This document shows, piece by piece, positions 1 through 7,913 of a DNA stretch of 64,000 nucleotides (its first letter is position 1; each line of letters starts with the position of its first letter). The notes below the pieces were generated by a model. It had not been told where the DNA came from, did not search any database, and saw nothing but the letters and a program-made list of their open reading frames with translations. The DNA is from Lachnospiraceae bacterium (GTDB lineage Bacteria; Bacillota; Clostridia; Lachnospirales; Lachnospiraceae). The translations under genes and the position numbers were made by a program. The stretch lies in assembly GCA_003447295.1 (NCBI GenBank), contig DLZQ01000004.1, positions 1 through 64,000 on the forward strand. The letters are read 5' to 3'.

Positions 1-88
1 AATTATCATAAGTTATACAGCTAAGTTGAATGAGGAATAAGAGAAGAAAATGATGAAGGGCGGACTTTGGCGGTGCCAGGGTTCGCCT

Positions 89-336
89 TTTATGATATAA
101 TGAGCCTCAAGGAAAAACAAGTGGCTGCAAAACAGACATTTGTTTTTCTGGGCTCATTAGCGAACGAATATCCTGCGAAGCAGGATGTAAAGTGCGATAG
201 CACGAATTCGTGAGCTTTATGATATAATGAGCGCAAGTGAGCCAATATGCTTGCATAATTGGCGAACGGCGAATTTGATCATGATCGTTGCGAAGCAACG
301 GTAAGCACCGTAGGTGCGAATCATGATATAATAAAG
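89..336. repeat. Cluster of hairpin repeats with extended -10 motifs
   Basis: TTTATGATATAATGAGC occurs at 89-105 and 216-232, and a related ATGATATAATAAAG at 323-336. Each carries TGATATAAT, a textbook extended -10 box, but I see no matching -35. Between them are tight hairpins: 170-186 and 286-300, both closing on GCGAAGC, a sequence known to form a very stable mini-hairpin; 192-203 with a GATA loop; 305-317 with a GTA loop; and 242-262. The 9-bp arms 98-106 and 151-159 are inverted. Two units share the order CGAACG, GAAT, GCGAAGC hairpin, second hairpin, GAAT, ATGATATAAT. It resembles a REP-like or MITE-like intergenic repeat; the identity of the family is unknown to me. Confidence 0.7.
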
Positions 337-384
337 AGAAGCAGCAAATATGAACAAAGGAACAGCAGAAGGAGAGAAAAACAA

Positions 385-492
385 ATGACCGTAGCAGAAG
401 CAATACGTGAATATGTCGATGAAACCGAAGGCTGGAGCTCTATGAGCAAGAGTCGGAAAAGGGTCTGGGGATCCTGGATAGTTACAGACTGA
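385..492 (+). CDS. Possible small ORF, 35 aa, unknown
   Basis: Begins at an ATG ten bases after GGAG (371-374) and ends 23 bases before the SGNH hydrolase gene. The peptide starts MTVAEAIREYVDETEGW and has a basic middle (SKSRKR). A longer in-frame reading from 259 would run through the hairpin repeats and is unlikely. It could be a short upstream peptide of the next operon or the stub of a decayed gene. I do not recognise it. Confidence 0.3.
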   Translation: MTVAEAIREYVDETEGWSSMSKSRKRVWGSWIVTD

Positions 493-515
493 AATAGAAA
501 ACGGAGAGTTAAACA

Positions 516-1688
516 GTGAAAAAACATATTTTGTGCATCGGAGATTCCAATACCCATGGGCTCTGCACCGATCCGTCGGAGAGTGCCGACCACGGCAGCA
601 GATATAATGAAGAGGAACGTTGGACTTGTCTGTTACAGAAAGCACTGGGAGAGGAATATCTGGTCATTGAGGAAGGATTAAGCGGCAGAACCTGTGTGTA
701 TGATGATCCGGACATGGATTCCGTGAATCTGCTGCCGGTATTGCATGCCCTGTTGAACAGCCACGAGCCGTTAGACCTGCTGATACTGATGTTAGGTACC
801 AATGATTCCAAGGTGAAATTCAATACGGATGCGCGGAAGATTGCAAAGGGCATGCAGATCCTCTTGGAAGAGGCGAAATCGGTTCCCTGCTGGGGAAGGA
901 ATGGACCGAAGATCCTGATCGTGGCACCGGTTCCCATCGAAGAGGGTGTGATTTATCCTGATTTTAATGAAAACAGTGTGGAGACAACGAGAGCACTGGC
1001 AAGAGAATATGCGTTGCTGGCGGTGGCAGAGCAGGTGGATTTTCTGGATGCGGGAGGCTGTGAACTGACGAAGGCAGATCACGTACATTTGACAGCCAAG
1101 GGGCACAGACAGTTGGCGGAGCGGATGGAAACGGTCGTGCGGGAGATTCTGGAAGCCCCGGAAGCGGAAGTGGCGGAAGGCGAAGGGGGAAAAGAGAACG
1201 ATGAGGCAGAGGAGATTGTAACGGCAACAGAGGCAGACCTGCCCAGAATCCTGGAGATCTATGACATCGCCAAAGCTTACATGCGGGCAAACGGCAATCC
1301 GAACCAGTGGAACGGAGCCTATCCAGATTCGGAGACGCTGCGGACAGATATAGAGAAACAGCGGCTGTACGTGTATAAAAAGGCCGGAAGCATCCACGGA
1401 GTATTCATGCTTTTGCTGGAGGAGGAACCGACCTATGCTTATATCGAGGATGGAAGCTGGCGGGAGGAGACTCCTTACGGCACGATCCATCGCCTGGCAG
1501 GAGACGGGGAAGTAAGGGGCCTGTTTACAAAATGTGTTGCTTTTTGTGAGAGCAAAGTGAAATATCTGCGGGCCGACACCCATTTCGATAATCACACCAT
1601 GCAGCACTTATTGGAGAAGAACGGCTTTGAACGCAGAGGCATTATTTACTTAAAAAACGGAGATCCACGCATCGCCTATCAGAAATAA
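516..1688 (+). CDS. SGNH/GDSL hydrolase fused to GNAT acetyltransferase domain
   Basis: A 390-aa protein starting at GTG. Residues 1 to about 215 form an SGNH/GDSL esterase: the block I motif GDSN puts the nucleophile at Ser11, GTND is at 94-97 (block III), and D188-H-V-H191 supplies the catalytic Asp/His pair (block V). After a Glu-rich linker (about 216-232), residues 233-390 read as a GCN5-type N-acetyltransferase, beginning with IVTATEADLPRILEIYDIAK and ending with the FxxxGIIYLKNGDPRIAY strand. No signal peptide, so both activities are probably cytoplasmic. The family hydrolyses esters such as acyl-CoA, lipids or acetylated sugars; the GNAT half would transfer an acyl group. The actual substrates cannot be read from sequence. 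An intrinsic terminator follows. Confidence 0.85.
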   Translation: MKKHILCIGDSNTHGLCTDPSESADHGSRYNEEERWTCLLQKALGEEYLVIEEGLSGRTCVYDDPDMDSVNLLPVLHALLNSHEPLDLLILMLGTNDSKVKFNTDARKIAKGMQILLEEAKSVPCWGRNGPKILIVAPVPIEEGVIYPDFNENSVETTRALAREYALLAVAEQVDFLDAGGCELTKADHVHLTAKGHRQLAERMETVVREILEAPEAEVAEGEGGKENDEAEEIVTATEADLPRILEIYDIAKAYMRANGNPNQWNGAYPDSETLRTDIEKQRLYVYKKAGSIHGVFMLLLEEEPTYAYIEDGSWREETPYGTIHRLAGDGEVRGLFTKCVAFCESKVKYLRADTHFDNHTMQHLLEKNGFERRGIIYLKNGDPRIAYQK

Positions 1689-1740
1689 TGCACAACACCT
1701 GACCGATTTCTTATGAGCAATATTCACGAAAATAATCAGA

Positions 1741-1775
1741 AACGCCGAAAGATACTGACATTTCGGCGTTTTTTC
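1741..1775 (+). terminator. Intrinsic terminator after SGNH-GNAT gene
   Basis: Arms AACGCCGAAA and TTTCGGCGTT (1741-1750, 1761-1770) form a perfect 10-bp stem followed by a T run. Confidence 0.9.
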
Positions 1776-1860
1776 TGTTAAAATAAGGATATACTATTGG
1801 TAGTAAACGGAAATTGTGTTTTGCATTTTTCTGCAATCGGCAGAGGAAAGGAAGGTTAAG

Positions 1861-2364
1861 GTGTTTCAGAAGGGCGAACGTGTAGTATGTGGCAGTAAGG
1901 GAGTCTGTGTGGTGGAAGAGATCACAACATTAGACATTGCGGGAGTGGATAAGAAGAGAGAGTATTATATTTTAAAACCTTTGTATCTGTCCTCCAGCAC
2001 GGTATATATTCCGGTGGATACGGCGGAAGGTTCCATGCGTAAGGTGCTTGCGCACGAGGAAGCGGAGAATCTGATCCACAGGATCCCGGAGATCCCGCTG
2101 ATCACCATTGCCAATGATAAGCTGTTAGAGCAGGAATACAAGAATTGCTTAAAGACCAGCAGCTGTCAGGATCTGATCCGGATCATCAAGACGATCTACC
2201 TGCGGAAACGTGCCAGAGAGGAAGCCGGACGCAAGGAGACAGCAGTAGATGCCAGATATTTTCGTATTGCAGAGGATCATCTGTATGGGGAATTGGCGGT
2301 AGCTTTAGATATGTCCAGAGAAAATGTGGAAAGCTATATAAATACCTCTTTACAATCCGTGTGA
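1861..2364 (+). CDS. CarD-like transcriptional regulator
   Basis: Starts at GTG 1861, placed by the preceding GGAAGG; an upstream in-frame start at 1816 lacks a binding site. The 167-aa protein opens with FQKGERVVCGSKGVCVVEEI, the Tudor-like RNA polymerase interaction fold of CarD/CdnL proteins, followed by a conserved ILKPL segment and a helical C-terminal domain. CarD proteins bind the RNA polymerase beta lobe and stabilise open complexes, often at rRNA promoters. Length is typical for clostridial CarD. It stands between a terminator and the thrS leader, whose promoter begins inside its last codons, so it seems to be a single-gene unit. Confidence 0.85.
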   Translation: MFQKGERVVCGSKGVCVVEEITTLDIAGVDKKREYYILKPLYLSSSTVYIPVDTAEGSMRKVLAHEEAENLIHRIPEIPLITIANDKLLEQEYKNCLKTSSCQDLIRIIKTIYLRKRAREEAGRKETAVDARYFRIAEDHLYGELAVALDMSRENVESYINTSLQSV

Positions 2365-2377
2365 AAAGGACTATGAT
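2349..2377 (+). promoter_or_regulatory. Promoter for the thrS T-box transcript
   Basis: TTTACA (2349-2354), 17-bp spacer, TATGAT (2372-2377). The -35 box lies within the 3' end of the CarD-like gene. Confidence 0.6.
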
Positions 2378-2417
2378 ATCAACATAAGTCCTAAAGCAAC
2401 AGATTTTAAGATCAGAA

Positions 2418-2659
2418 AACGTTGAAGAGAAAAGTAGGAAGCATAGAAAGGCACCAGAGAGAACCGCCTTGTTATTAGGAACAGGAGCTGTGAGCGGTTT
2501 TGCCGGATGCGGACGAAGACCATCTCCGAGTGGCTTTAATACAGCCCGGCAGCTCCCGTTACGAGCAAATGAGTGGCAGTTATTTTTATTAAAATAATTG
2601 CAATCAGGGTGGAACCGCGTGTGATACGTCCCTTGCAGATTGTTGCAAGGGACTTTTTT
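2418..2659 (+). promoter_or_regulatory. T-box riboswitch controlling thrS
   Basis: The hallmark T-box sequence AGGGTGGAACCGCG is at 2606-2619. It is followed by a terminator stem (GTCCCTTGCA 2628-2637 with TGCAAGGGAC 2644-2653) and a T run. Upstream, AGTAGG and AGAGAG motifs fit stem I. The likely specifier codon is ACC (2519-2521, in GAAGACCATCTCCGAGTGG), which matches threonine and the downstream gene. By family knowledge, uncharged tRNA-Thr binding would favour the antiterminator and switch thrS on. The specifier assignment is by eye. Confidence 0.93.
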
Positions 2660-2700
2660 GGTGCTGAATAGTTTAGAAAACAACAAAAAGGAGAATGAAA

Positions 2701-4464
2701 ATGGTAAATTTTAAGGAAGACGAAAGACTTTCAACGCTCAATCATTCCTGCGCACATGTTATGGCACAGGCAGTAAAGCATCTGTACCCTCATGCAAAAT
2801 TCTGGGTAGGACCTGTGGTAAAAGAAGGATTCTATTATGATATCGATCTCGGCAACGATGTAGTCAACGATGAAGTGATCGCTGCCATCGAAAAAGAGAT
2901 GAAGAAGATCTGTAAGGAAGGCAAGAAGATCTACAGAAGAGAAGTATCCAAGGCAGAAGCTATGGAAATGTTCAAGGACGATATGTACAAGCTGGATCTG
3001 ATCAGCAATCTGGAAGACGGCAACATTACTGTATACGATCAGGGAGATTTCACCGATCTGTGCCGTGGACCTCACGTAGACAACACCAAGCTGTGCAAGA
3101 ACTTCAAACTGGTAAAACACTCCGGAGTATATTGGAAGGGCGATGCCAACAACCACGTAATGCAGCGTATCTACGGTGTCTGCTTCCCTACCGCAGAGGA
3201 ACTGGAAGCACATCTGAAAGAGTTGGAAGAGGCCAAAGAGCGTGACCACAGAAAGATCGGCAAGGAAATGGAACTGTTCATGACTGATGATCTGGTAGGC
3301 CGCGGACTTCCCATGTTCCTTCCCAAGGGTTACACCGTATGGCAGGAGCTGGAGAATTATATTAAGGACAAAGAGAGAAGACTGGGATATCTGCATGTTA
3401 TGACCCCCTGTGTCGGTACTGTAAATCTGTACAAGACTTCCGGTCACTGGGATCACTACAAGGAGAACATGTTCCCTCCCATGGAAATGGAAGGAGAGTC
3501 CTTCGTACTGCGTCCCATGAACTGCCCTCACCACATGATGATCTACGCTAACACACAGCACTCCTACAAGGATCTGCCCATCCGTATCGGTGAGATCGCG
3601 CATGACTTCCGTTTTGAATCCAGTGGTACCCTGAAGGGTATCGAGAGAGGCAGACATTTCTGCCAGAACGACGCCCATCTGTTCGTAACACCGGAGCAGA
3701 TCGAGTCCGAGTTCTCCAAGGTAGTAGACCTGATCTTTAATACCTACAAGGATTTCGGTATTACCGATTACAGATGTGTCCTGTCCCTGAGAGATCCGGA
3801 GGACAAAGTAAAATATCATGATGACGACGAAATGTGGAACAATGCAGAGGACGCTCTGCGCAAGGTTCTGAACGACCTGGGCATTGAGTACACCGAGGAG
3901 ATCGGGGAGGCTGCATTCTACGGACCGAAGCTGGATGTTAATGTAAAGCCTGCGGTAGGTAACGAGTACACCCTGTCTACCTGCCAGCTGGATTTCTGCC
4001 TGCCCGCTAAGTTTAATCTGACTTATGTGGACAAGGATGGACAGAAGAAGACTCCCGTGGTTCTTCACAGAGCAATCTTAGGATCTCTGGACAGATTCAT
4101 GGCTTATATTCTGGAGGAGACCAAGGGTAACCTGCCTCTGTGGCTTGCTCCCGTACAGGCAATGATCCTGCCGGTCAAGAACGACGATGAAGAGCTGAAC
4201 ACTTATGCCCATGATCTGTACGGTTATCTGCTGGACAATAACATCAGAGCAGATATCGATGAGAGAGCAGAGAAGCTGGGCTACCGTGTAAGAGAAGCAC
4301 AGGTGAAGAAAATCCCTTACCTGATCATCTTAGGAAAGCAGGAAGCACAGGACGGCACCGTAAGCTATCGTCTGCATGGACAGCAGAATACCACTACGGT
4401 ATCCAAGGATGAATTCCTGGCTATGTTAAAGGATGAGATCGCAACCAAGAAGCTGAGCAAGTAA
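2701..4464 (+). CDS. thrS: Threonyl-tRNA synthetase (TGS-less)
   Basis: Charges tRNA-Thr. ATG 2701 is chosen because AAAGGAG lies eight bases before it; ATG 2695 would be too close. At 587 aa it is shorter than the usual roughly 640, because it begins directly in the N2 editing domain (H15-S-C-A-H19 and later DLCRGPHVDNT) and lacks the N-terminal TGS domain. The catalytic core has the NCPHH zinc-ligand segment, motif 2 (RFESSGTLKG) and motif 3 (HRAILGSLDRFMAYI), then the C-terminal anticodon-binding domain. The editing residues are kept, so Ser-tRNA proofreading should work. Controlled by the T-box upstream; a terminator follows. Confidence 0.97.
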   Translation: MVNFKEDERLSTLNHSCAHVMAQAVKHLYPHAKFWVGPVVKEGFYYDIDLGNDVVNDEVIAAIEKEMKKICKEGKKIYRREVSKAEAMEMFKDDMYKLDLISNLEDGNITVYDQGDFTDLCRGPHVDNTKLCKNFKLVKHSGVYWKGDANNHVMQRIYGVCFPTAEELEAHLKELEEAKERDHRKIGKEMELFMTDDLVGRGLPMFLPKGYTVWQELENYIKDKERRLGYLHVMTPCVGTVNLYKTSGHWDHYKENMFPPMEMEGESFVLRPMNCPHHMMIYANTQHSYKDLPIRIGEIAHDFRFESSGTLKGIERGRHFCQNDAHLFVTPEQIESEFSKVVDLIFNTYKDFGITDYRCVLSLRDPEDKVKYHDDDEMWNNAEDALRKVLNDLGIEYTEEIGEAAFYGPKLDVNVKPAVGNEYTLSTCQLDFCLPAKFNLTYVDKDGQKKTPVVLHRAILGSLDRFMAYILEETKGNLPLWLAPVQAMILPVKNDDEELNTYAHDLYGYLLDNNIRADIDERAEKLGYRVREAQVKKIPYLIILGKQEAQDGTVSYRLHGQQNTTTVSKDEFLAMLKDEIATKKLSK

Positions 4465-4499
4465 TCTGATTGCCGGATAAAATCAAGTAGGAAAATATG

Positions 4500-4540
4500 A
4501 AATCGCCGTTTCCTTATAAGAGGGGAGACGGCGATTTTTT
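4500..4540 (+). terminator. Intrinsic terminator after thrS
   Basis: AAATCGCCGT...ACGGCGATTT arms with a short mismatch near the loop, followed by six Ts. Confidence 0.85.
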
Positions 4541-4564
4541 GAATGGTATGACGATAAAAGAAGG

Positions 4565-4759
4565 TTATTTTTTACGGGCAACGAGATGAGCACGCATTTT
4601 GGCCTGTGCCTCGAAGGAAACCACTTCAAATCCGGCAGTCACCGCAAACTTCCGAAATTCTGCACCGGAATACAGTCTGACATCTCCATGACCGCACAGA
4701 TGTGCCAACGGCATCTTGAATTTTATAAAAAATCCAGTAGAAGGAATAATTTTCTCAAA
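4565..4759 (-). pseudogene. 3' remnant of a class I methyltransferase
   Basis: On the minus strand an open stretch of about 64 codons ends in TAA at 4567-4565. It reads as the C-terminal beta-sheet of a SAM-dependent methyltransferase: GFFIKFKMPLAHLCGHGDVR, then LYSGAEFRKFAVTAGFEVVS, ending RAHLVARK. The reading frame is closed upstream by TGA at 4762-4760, and no SAM-binding GxGxG motif is found nearby, so the N-terminal part is lost. It is convergent to thrS and probably a deletion relic. Confidence 0.7.
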
Positions 4760-4871
4760 TCAGCACAGACTATTCATGACGCGTGGCGGAACTGCATCTG
4801 CTCTTTTGCTGCGCGTTCTCTTTAAAAATCAATATGAGGAGCCGGCATAAGCGGCAGAAGGCGAGGGAGAC

Positions 4872-5192
4872 ATGGCAGATTTAAAATGCGTTGTGGAAAA
4901 TTGTACCTATAATAAGGACTGTCTGTGCAGCAAGGGAGACATCATGGTAGGCGGCAAGCACGCCTGCGACTGTGACGGAACCTGCTGTGAAAGCTTTGCG
5001 CAGAAGAGAGAGGGGCGGGATTCTTTCAGCAGCTCCCTGGCTCATCCAAGCCATACGATCAGCATCGACTGTGAGGCGGTAAAGTGCATCTATAACAGTA
5101 ATTATAAGTGTGTGGCGGATCATGTGGATATCAAGGGCTGCGGAGCCAGCGACTGCAGAGAGACCGCCTGTGCTACTTTTTCGGAAAAGTAA
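4872..5192 (+). CDS. Tandem DUF1540 cysteine-rich protein
   Basis: A 106-aa protein with two DUF1540 repeats: residues about 4-42 (CVVENCTYNKDCLCSKGDI, then CDCDGTCCESF) and about 66-103 (CEAVKCIYNSNYKCVADHV, then CGASDCRETACATF). Spacing of the cysteines suggests metal binding. DUF1540 proteins are common in spore-forming and gut Clostridia and have no settled function. GGCGAGGGAG precedes the ATG. The gene stands alone between the methyltransferase relic and the infC promoter. Confidence 0.85.
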   Translation: MADLKCVVENCTYNKDCLCSKGDIMVGGKHACDCDGTCCESFAQKREGRDSFSSSLAHPSHTISIDCEAVKCIYNSNYKCVADHVDIKGCGASDCRETACATFSEK

Positions 5193-5332
5193 ATCAGTAT
5201 TCCGGCTTGACAAATGTTCCGAAACTGCGGATAATAAAGCAGGCAACCGGATTCGGCGGGAGACCGCCGGTACATAGATTCCAGGATAAAACAGAAAATA
5301 AAAAATAGGAAATAAAAATATCAGAAACGGGG

Positions 5333-5361
5333 TTGACATCAGAAAAACTTCGTGGTATTCT
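5333..5361 (+). promoter_or_regulatory. Promoter of infC-rpmI-rplT
   Basis: TTGACA (5333-5338), 17-bp spacer, TATTCT (5356-5361). The transcript would begin about 200 bases before infC. Confidence 0.8.
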
Positions 5362-5369
5362 ATTTAAGC

Positions 5370-5535
5370 GTGTGAAGAACACAACACAACAAGCAGAGTA
5401 TCCACTCTCACCTTACGGCGCAGGCTGGTAAGCGTTCAGATTTTTTCATAGACAGAGAACTCGTTTGGAATTTGTTTGAATGAGGGCAGTCCGTGAAGGG
5501 AACAGGTGGATAGTTATGCTATCTGCTTTTTTTAT
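5370..5535 (+). promoter_or_regulatory. Structured leader of infC, likely L20-type autoregulatory leader
   Basis: About 165 bases between promoter and infC are structured. GCAGAGTATCCAC near 5394 can pair at long range with the GTGGATAG...CTATCTGC region near 5508-5526, and the latter also forms a short hairpin (GATAG/CTATC) followed by seven Ts. This position and terminator-like end match the known ribosomal protein L20 leader of Firmicutes, where L20 binding causes premature termination. I assign the class by context, not by a covariance match. Confidence 0.6.
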
Positions 5536-5569
5536 TGTTTAACACATTTTCTTATGGAGGTACACAACC

Positions 5570-6076
5570 ATTAGCGATTTAATGATTAATGAACAGATCA
5601 GAGACAAAGAAGTACGACTGATTGGAGAAGACGGAGAACAGCTCGGAATCGTTTCTTCCAGAGATGCCCTGAAGATGGCAGAGGAAGCCGGACTCGACCT
5701 GGTGAAGATTGCTCCTACGGCAAAGCCTCCTGTTTGTAAGATCGTGGATTACGGTAAGTACAAATACGAGCAGGTGAGAAAAGAGAAGGAAGCAAAGAAG
5801 AAGCAGAAGGTCATCGATATCAAGGAGATCAGACTTTCCCCCAACATCGATACCAACGATCTGAACACCAAGATCGGTGCAGCCAGAAAGTTCCTGACCA
5901 AGGGAGACAGAGTGAAGATCACCTTGAGATTCCGCGGCAGAGAGATGGCACACATGAACAACAGCAAGCATATCTTAGATGATATCGCACAGAGCCTGTC
6001 CGATATTGCGGTAGTGGAAAAAGCTCCCAAGGTAGAAGGCAGAAGCATGACAATGTTTTTAACTGAGAAGCGTTAA
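5570..6076 (+). CDS. infC: Translation initiation factor IF-3 (ATT start)
   Basis: A 168-aa IF-3 that binds the 30S subunit and checks start-codon pairing. The best start is ATT at 5570 (ISDLMINEQIRDKEVRLI), nine bases after GGAGG; the first ATG (5582) would trim a conserved N-terminus and leave poor spacing. A non-AUG infC start is the known basis of IF-3 autoregulation in Escherichia coli, since IF-3 itself rejects such codons. N-domain, the lysine-rich linker (YKYEQVRKEKEAKKKQK) and C-domain (RFRGREMAH) are all present. First gene of the operon with L35 and L20. Confidence 0.95.
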   Translation: MSDLMINEQIRDKEVRLIGEDGEQLGIVSSRDALKMAEEAGLDLVKIAPTAKPPVCKIVDYGKYKYEQVRKEKEAKKKQKVIDIKEIRLSPNIDTNDLNTKIGAARKFLTKGDRVKITLRFRGREMAHMNNSKHILDDIAQSLSDIAVVEKAPKVEGRSMTMFLTEKR

Positions 6077-6142
6077 TTCGTACAGTTAAAAAGTGTCGGA
6101 TTCCGACACGATAGATTAAGTAAAGTTTAGGAGGAACTCGTT

Positions 6143-6340
6143 ATGCCCAAAATGAAGACAAGCAGAGCAGCAGCTAAGCGCTTTAAAGCAACAGGAACCG
6201 GTAAGTTAAAGAGATCTAAAGCTTACAAGAGCCATATCTTAACCAAGAAGTCTACCAAGAGAAAACGTAATCTGAGAAAGCCTGCAATTACGGATGCAAC
6301 TAATGTTAAGAATATGAAGAAGATTTTACCTTATTTATAA
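6143..6340 (+). CDS. rpmI: 50S ribosomal protein L35
   Basis: A 65-aa, very basic protein with the family signature [20 protein letters not shown] and [15 protein letters not shown]-like site before the ATG. Lies between infC and rplT, the conserved bacterial order. Confidence 0.98.
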   Translation: MPKMKTSRAAAKRFKATGTGKLKRSKAYKSHILTKKSTKRKRNLRKPAITDATNVKNMKKILPYL

Positions 6341-6363
6341 TTCAGGCGAGGAGGAAATAAGAC

Positions 6364-6720
6364 ATGGCAAGAATTAAAGGTGGCTTAAATGCCAAGAAGA
6401 AACACAATAGAGTATTAAAGCTTGCAAAGGGCTACAGAGGCGCAAGAAGCAAGCAGTACAGAGTAGCAAAGCAGTCTGTTATGAGAGCTCTGACCAGCTC
6501 TTATGCAGGTAGAAAAGAGAGAAAGCGTCAGTTCAGACAGCTGTGGATCGCTCGTATCAATGCAGCAGCCAGAATGAACGGTTTATCTTACAGCAAGTTC
6601 ATGTACGGTCTGAAGCTTGCAGGCGTTGATATGAACAGAAAGATGCTGGCAGACCTGGCAGTTAACGATGCAGAAGGTTTCAAGACCCTTGCAGAGCTGG
6701 CTAAGTCCAAGATCGCGTAA
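6364..6720 (+). CDS. rplT: 50S ribosomal protein L20
   Basis: A 118-aa assembly protein of the 50S subunit with the signature [20 protein letters not shown] and [31 protein letters not shown] precedes the start. As the last gene of the infC operon it is the probable repressor acting on the leader. A terminator-like hairpin follows. Confidence 0.98.
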   Translation: MARIKGGLNAKKKHNRVLKLAKGYRGARSKQYRVAKQSVMRALTSSYAGRKERKRQFRQLWIARINAAARMNGLSYSKFMYGLKLAGVDMNRKMLADLAVNDAEGFKTLAELAKSKIA

Positions 6721-6735
6721 ATAATAGCAACTGTT

Positions 6736-6783
6736 AAGGCTGGACACATTATCTTCGGATGGTGCGGACAGCCTTTCTTTTTG
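6736..6783 (+). terminator. Terminator after rplT
   Basis: AAGGCT and AGCCTT arms with further pairing inside (GGACAC with GTGCGGA region), followed by a T-rich tail. Confidence 0.6.
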
Positions 6784-6806
6784 CAACTATTTGGAAGGAG
6801 ACCATT

Positions 6807-7037
6807 ATGATAAATCCCGGAATGATGATGAAACTGATGAATGCAAAGAATACCTTCGAGAGCAATCATCCCAAATTTGCAGCGTTTGTAAGCAGATTTT
6901 TTATGGGTGGAGCGATCACGGAAGGAACCATTATCGAGATCACGATCACAAGACCCGGTGAAGAGCCCGTGTCCACGAATCTGAAGGTACAAAAATCCGA
7001 TCTGGATCTGGTAGAGGAGCTTAAGAACCTGAGATGA
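6807..7037 (+). CDS. Conserved hypothetical small protein, 76 aa
   Basis: Start ATG 6807 follows AAGGAG with good spacing. The sequence MINPGMMMKLMNAKNTFESN is followed by a mixed beta segment (IEITITRPGEEPVSTNLKV) and a final helix. No transmembrane segment or cysteine motif. It overlaps the Cof-type phosphatase by four bases (ATGA), so the two are translationally coupled. Function unknown. Confidence 0.75.
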   Translation: MINPGMMMKLMNAKNTFESNHPKFAAFVSRFFMGGAITEGTIIEITITRPGEEPVSTNLKVQKSDLDLVEELKNLR

Positions 7038-7822
7038 AGATAATATTTTTTGATATTGATGGAACCTTAATATGCGGAGGAAGTGAATTGATGTCGGAGA
7101 GCACGAAGGAAGCCATCCGCATCGCCAGAGCCAACGGTCATATCTGCATGATCAACACCGGGCGTACGAAACGGCTGGTAGGGGAAAACCTTACCGGACA
7201 GGTGGAATTCGACGGATTGTTATTGGGTTGCGGAACGGAGATTCAATATCATGGAAAACGGCTGATGCACAAGACATTTTCCATGGAGGAGTCTAAGGCA
7301 ATTCTGGCAGCTATGAAAAAATATCATGTGGATGCCGTCCTGGAAGGCAGCAGGGAAGACTATGCTCCCAGAGGAGAAGAAGTATTTACCGAGACTTTCC
7401 GTCATATGGCACGTGAGATTGAAAATCGGAAATACGATCGTTATGCCAATGCACCGGGCAACTACGATAAATTATATGCTTATGCAGAGACTCCGGCGGG
7501 AATGGTCGGAATGAAGCATGACCTGTCGGAAATATTGGATTTTATCGACAGAGAACAAGGGTTTTACGAGATTGTTCCCAAGGGATATTCCAAGGCAACA
7601 GCAATCCGTTACATTACGGACTATTTGAAGATCTCCATGGAAGACACTGTGGCCATCGGAGACAGCAATAACGACCTGCCGATGTTAAAGTATGCCCACA
7701 CCAGCATTGCTATGGGTAATTCCAGTAAACAGGTGCTGGAAGCGGCGGATTATATCACCACGGACGTGGATAAAGACGGCATCTGGAACGCTCTGAAGTG
7801 GTTGGGAGTACTGGATAAGTGA
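7034..7822 (+). CDS. HAD-superfamily phosphatase, Cof type
   Basis: A 262-aa member of the Cof/YidA branch of HAD phosphatases. Motif I is FFDIDGTL (Asp nucleophile and acid), motif II is MINTGR, the conserved Lys lies in YSKATAI, and motif IV is GDSNNDLPML. The C2-type cap lies between. These enzymes dephosphorylate sugar phosphates, phosphorylated vitamins or flavins with Mg2+ in the cytoplasm; the substrate here cannot be told. Coupled to the small gene before it; a strong terminator follows. Confidence 0.93.
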   Translation: MKIIFFDIDGTLICGGSELMSESTKEAIRIARANGHICMINTGRTKRLVGENLTGQVEFDGLLLGCGTEIQYHGKRLMHKTFSMEESKAILAAMKKYHVDAVLEGSREDYAPRGEEVFTETFRHMAREIENRKYDRYANAPGNYDKLYAYAETPAGMVGMKHDLSEILDFIDREQGFYEIVPKGYSKATAIRYITDYLKISMEDTVAIGDSNNDLPMLKYAHTSIAMGNSSKQVLEAADYITTDVDKDGIWNALKWLGVLDK

Positions 7823-7855
7823 AAGCAACAACACTGTTGTGAAAATATGTAATTT

Positions 7856-7900
7856 GAAAAAGCGTGAAAGCCAATAGGATACCGACTTTCACGCTTTTTA
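7856..7900 (+). terminator. Intrinsic terminator after Cof-type phosphatase
   Basis: AAAAAGCGTGAAAG and CTTTCACGCTTTTT form a 14-bp stem. Being symmetric (A run and T run) it can stop transcription from both sides, including read-through past the tRNA. Confidence 0.9.
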
Positions 7901-7913
7901 AGCAAATGAACGA

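Noticed and set aside
259-384. N-terminal extension of the small ORF at 385
   Set aside because: It would translate the hairpin repeat cluster; no binding site near its ATG.
2731-4068. Long open frame antisense to thrS
   Set aside because: A shadow of strongly biased thrS codons; no family resemblance and inside a certain gene.
4586-4825. Plus-strand ORF after the thrS terminator
   Set aside because: The minus strand of the same stretch reads as a methyltransferase C-terminus; the plus frame has no binding site.
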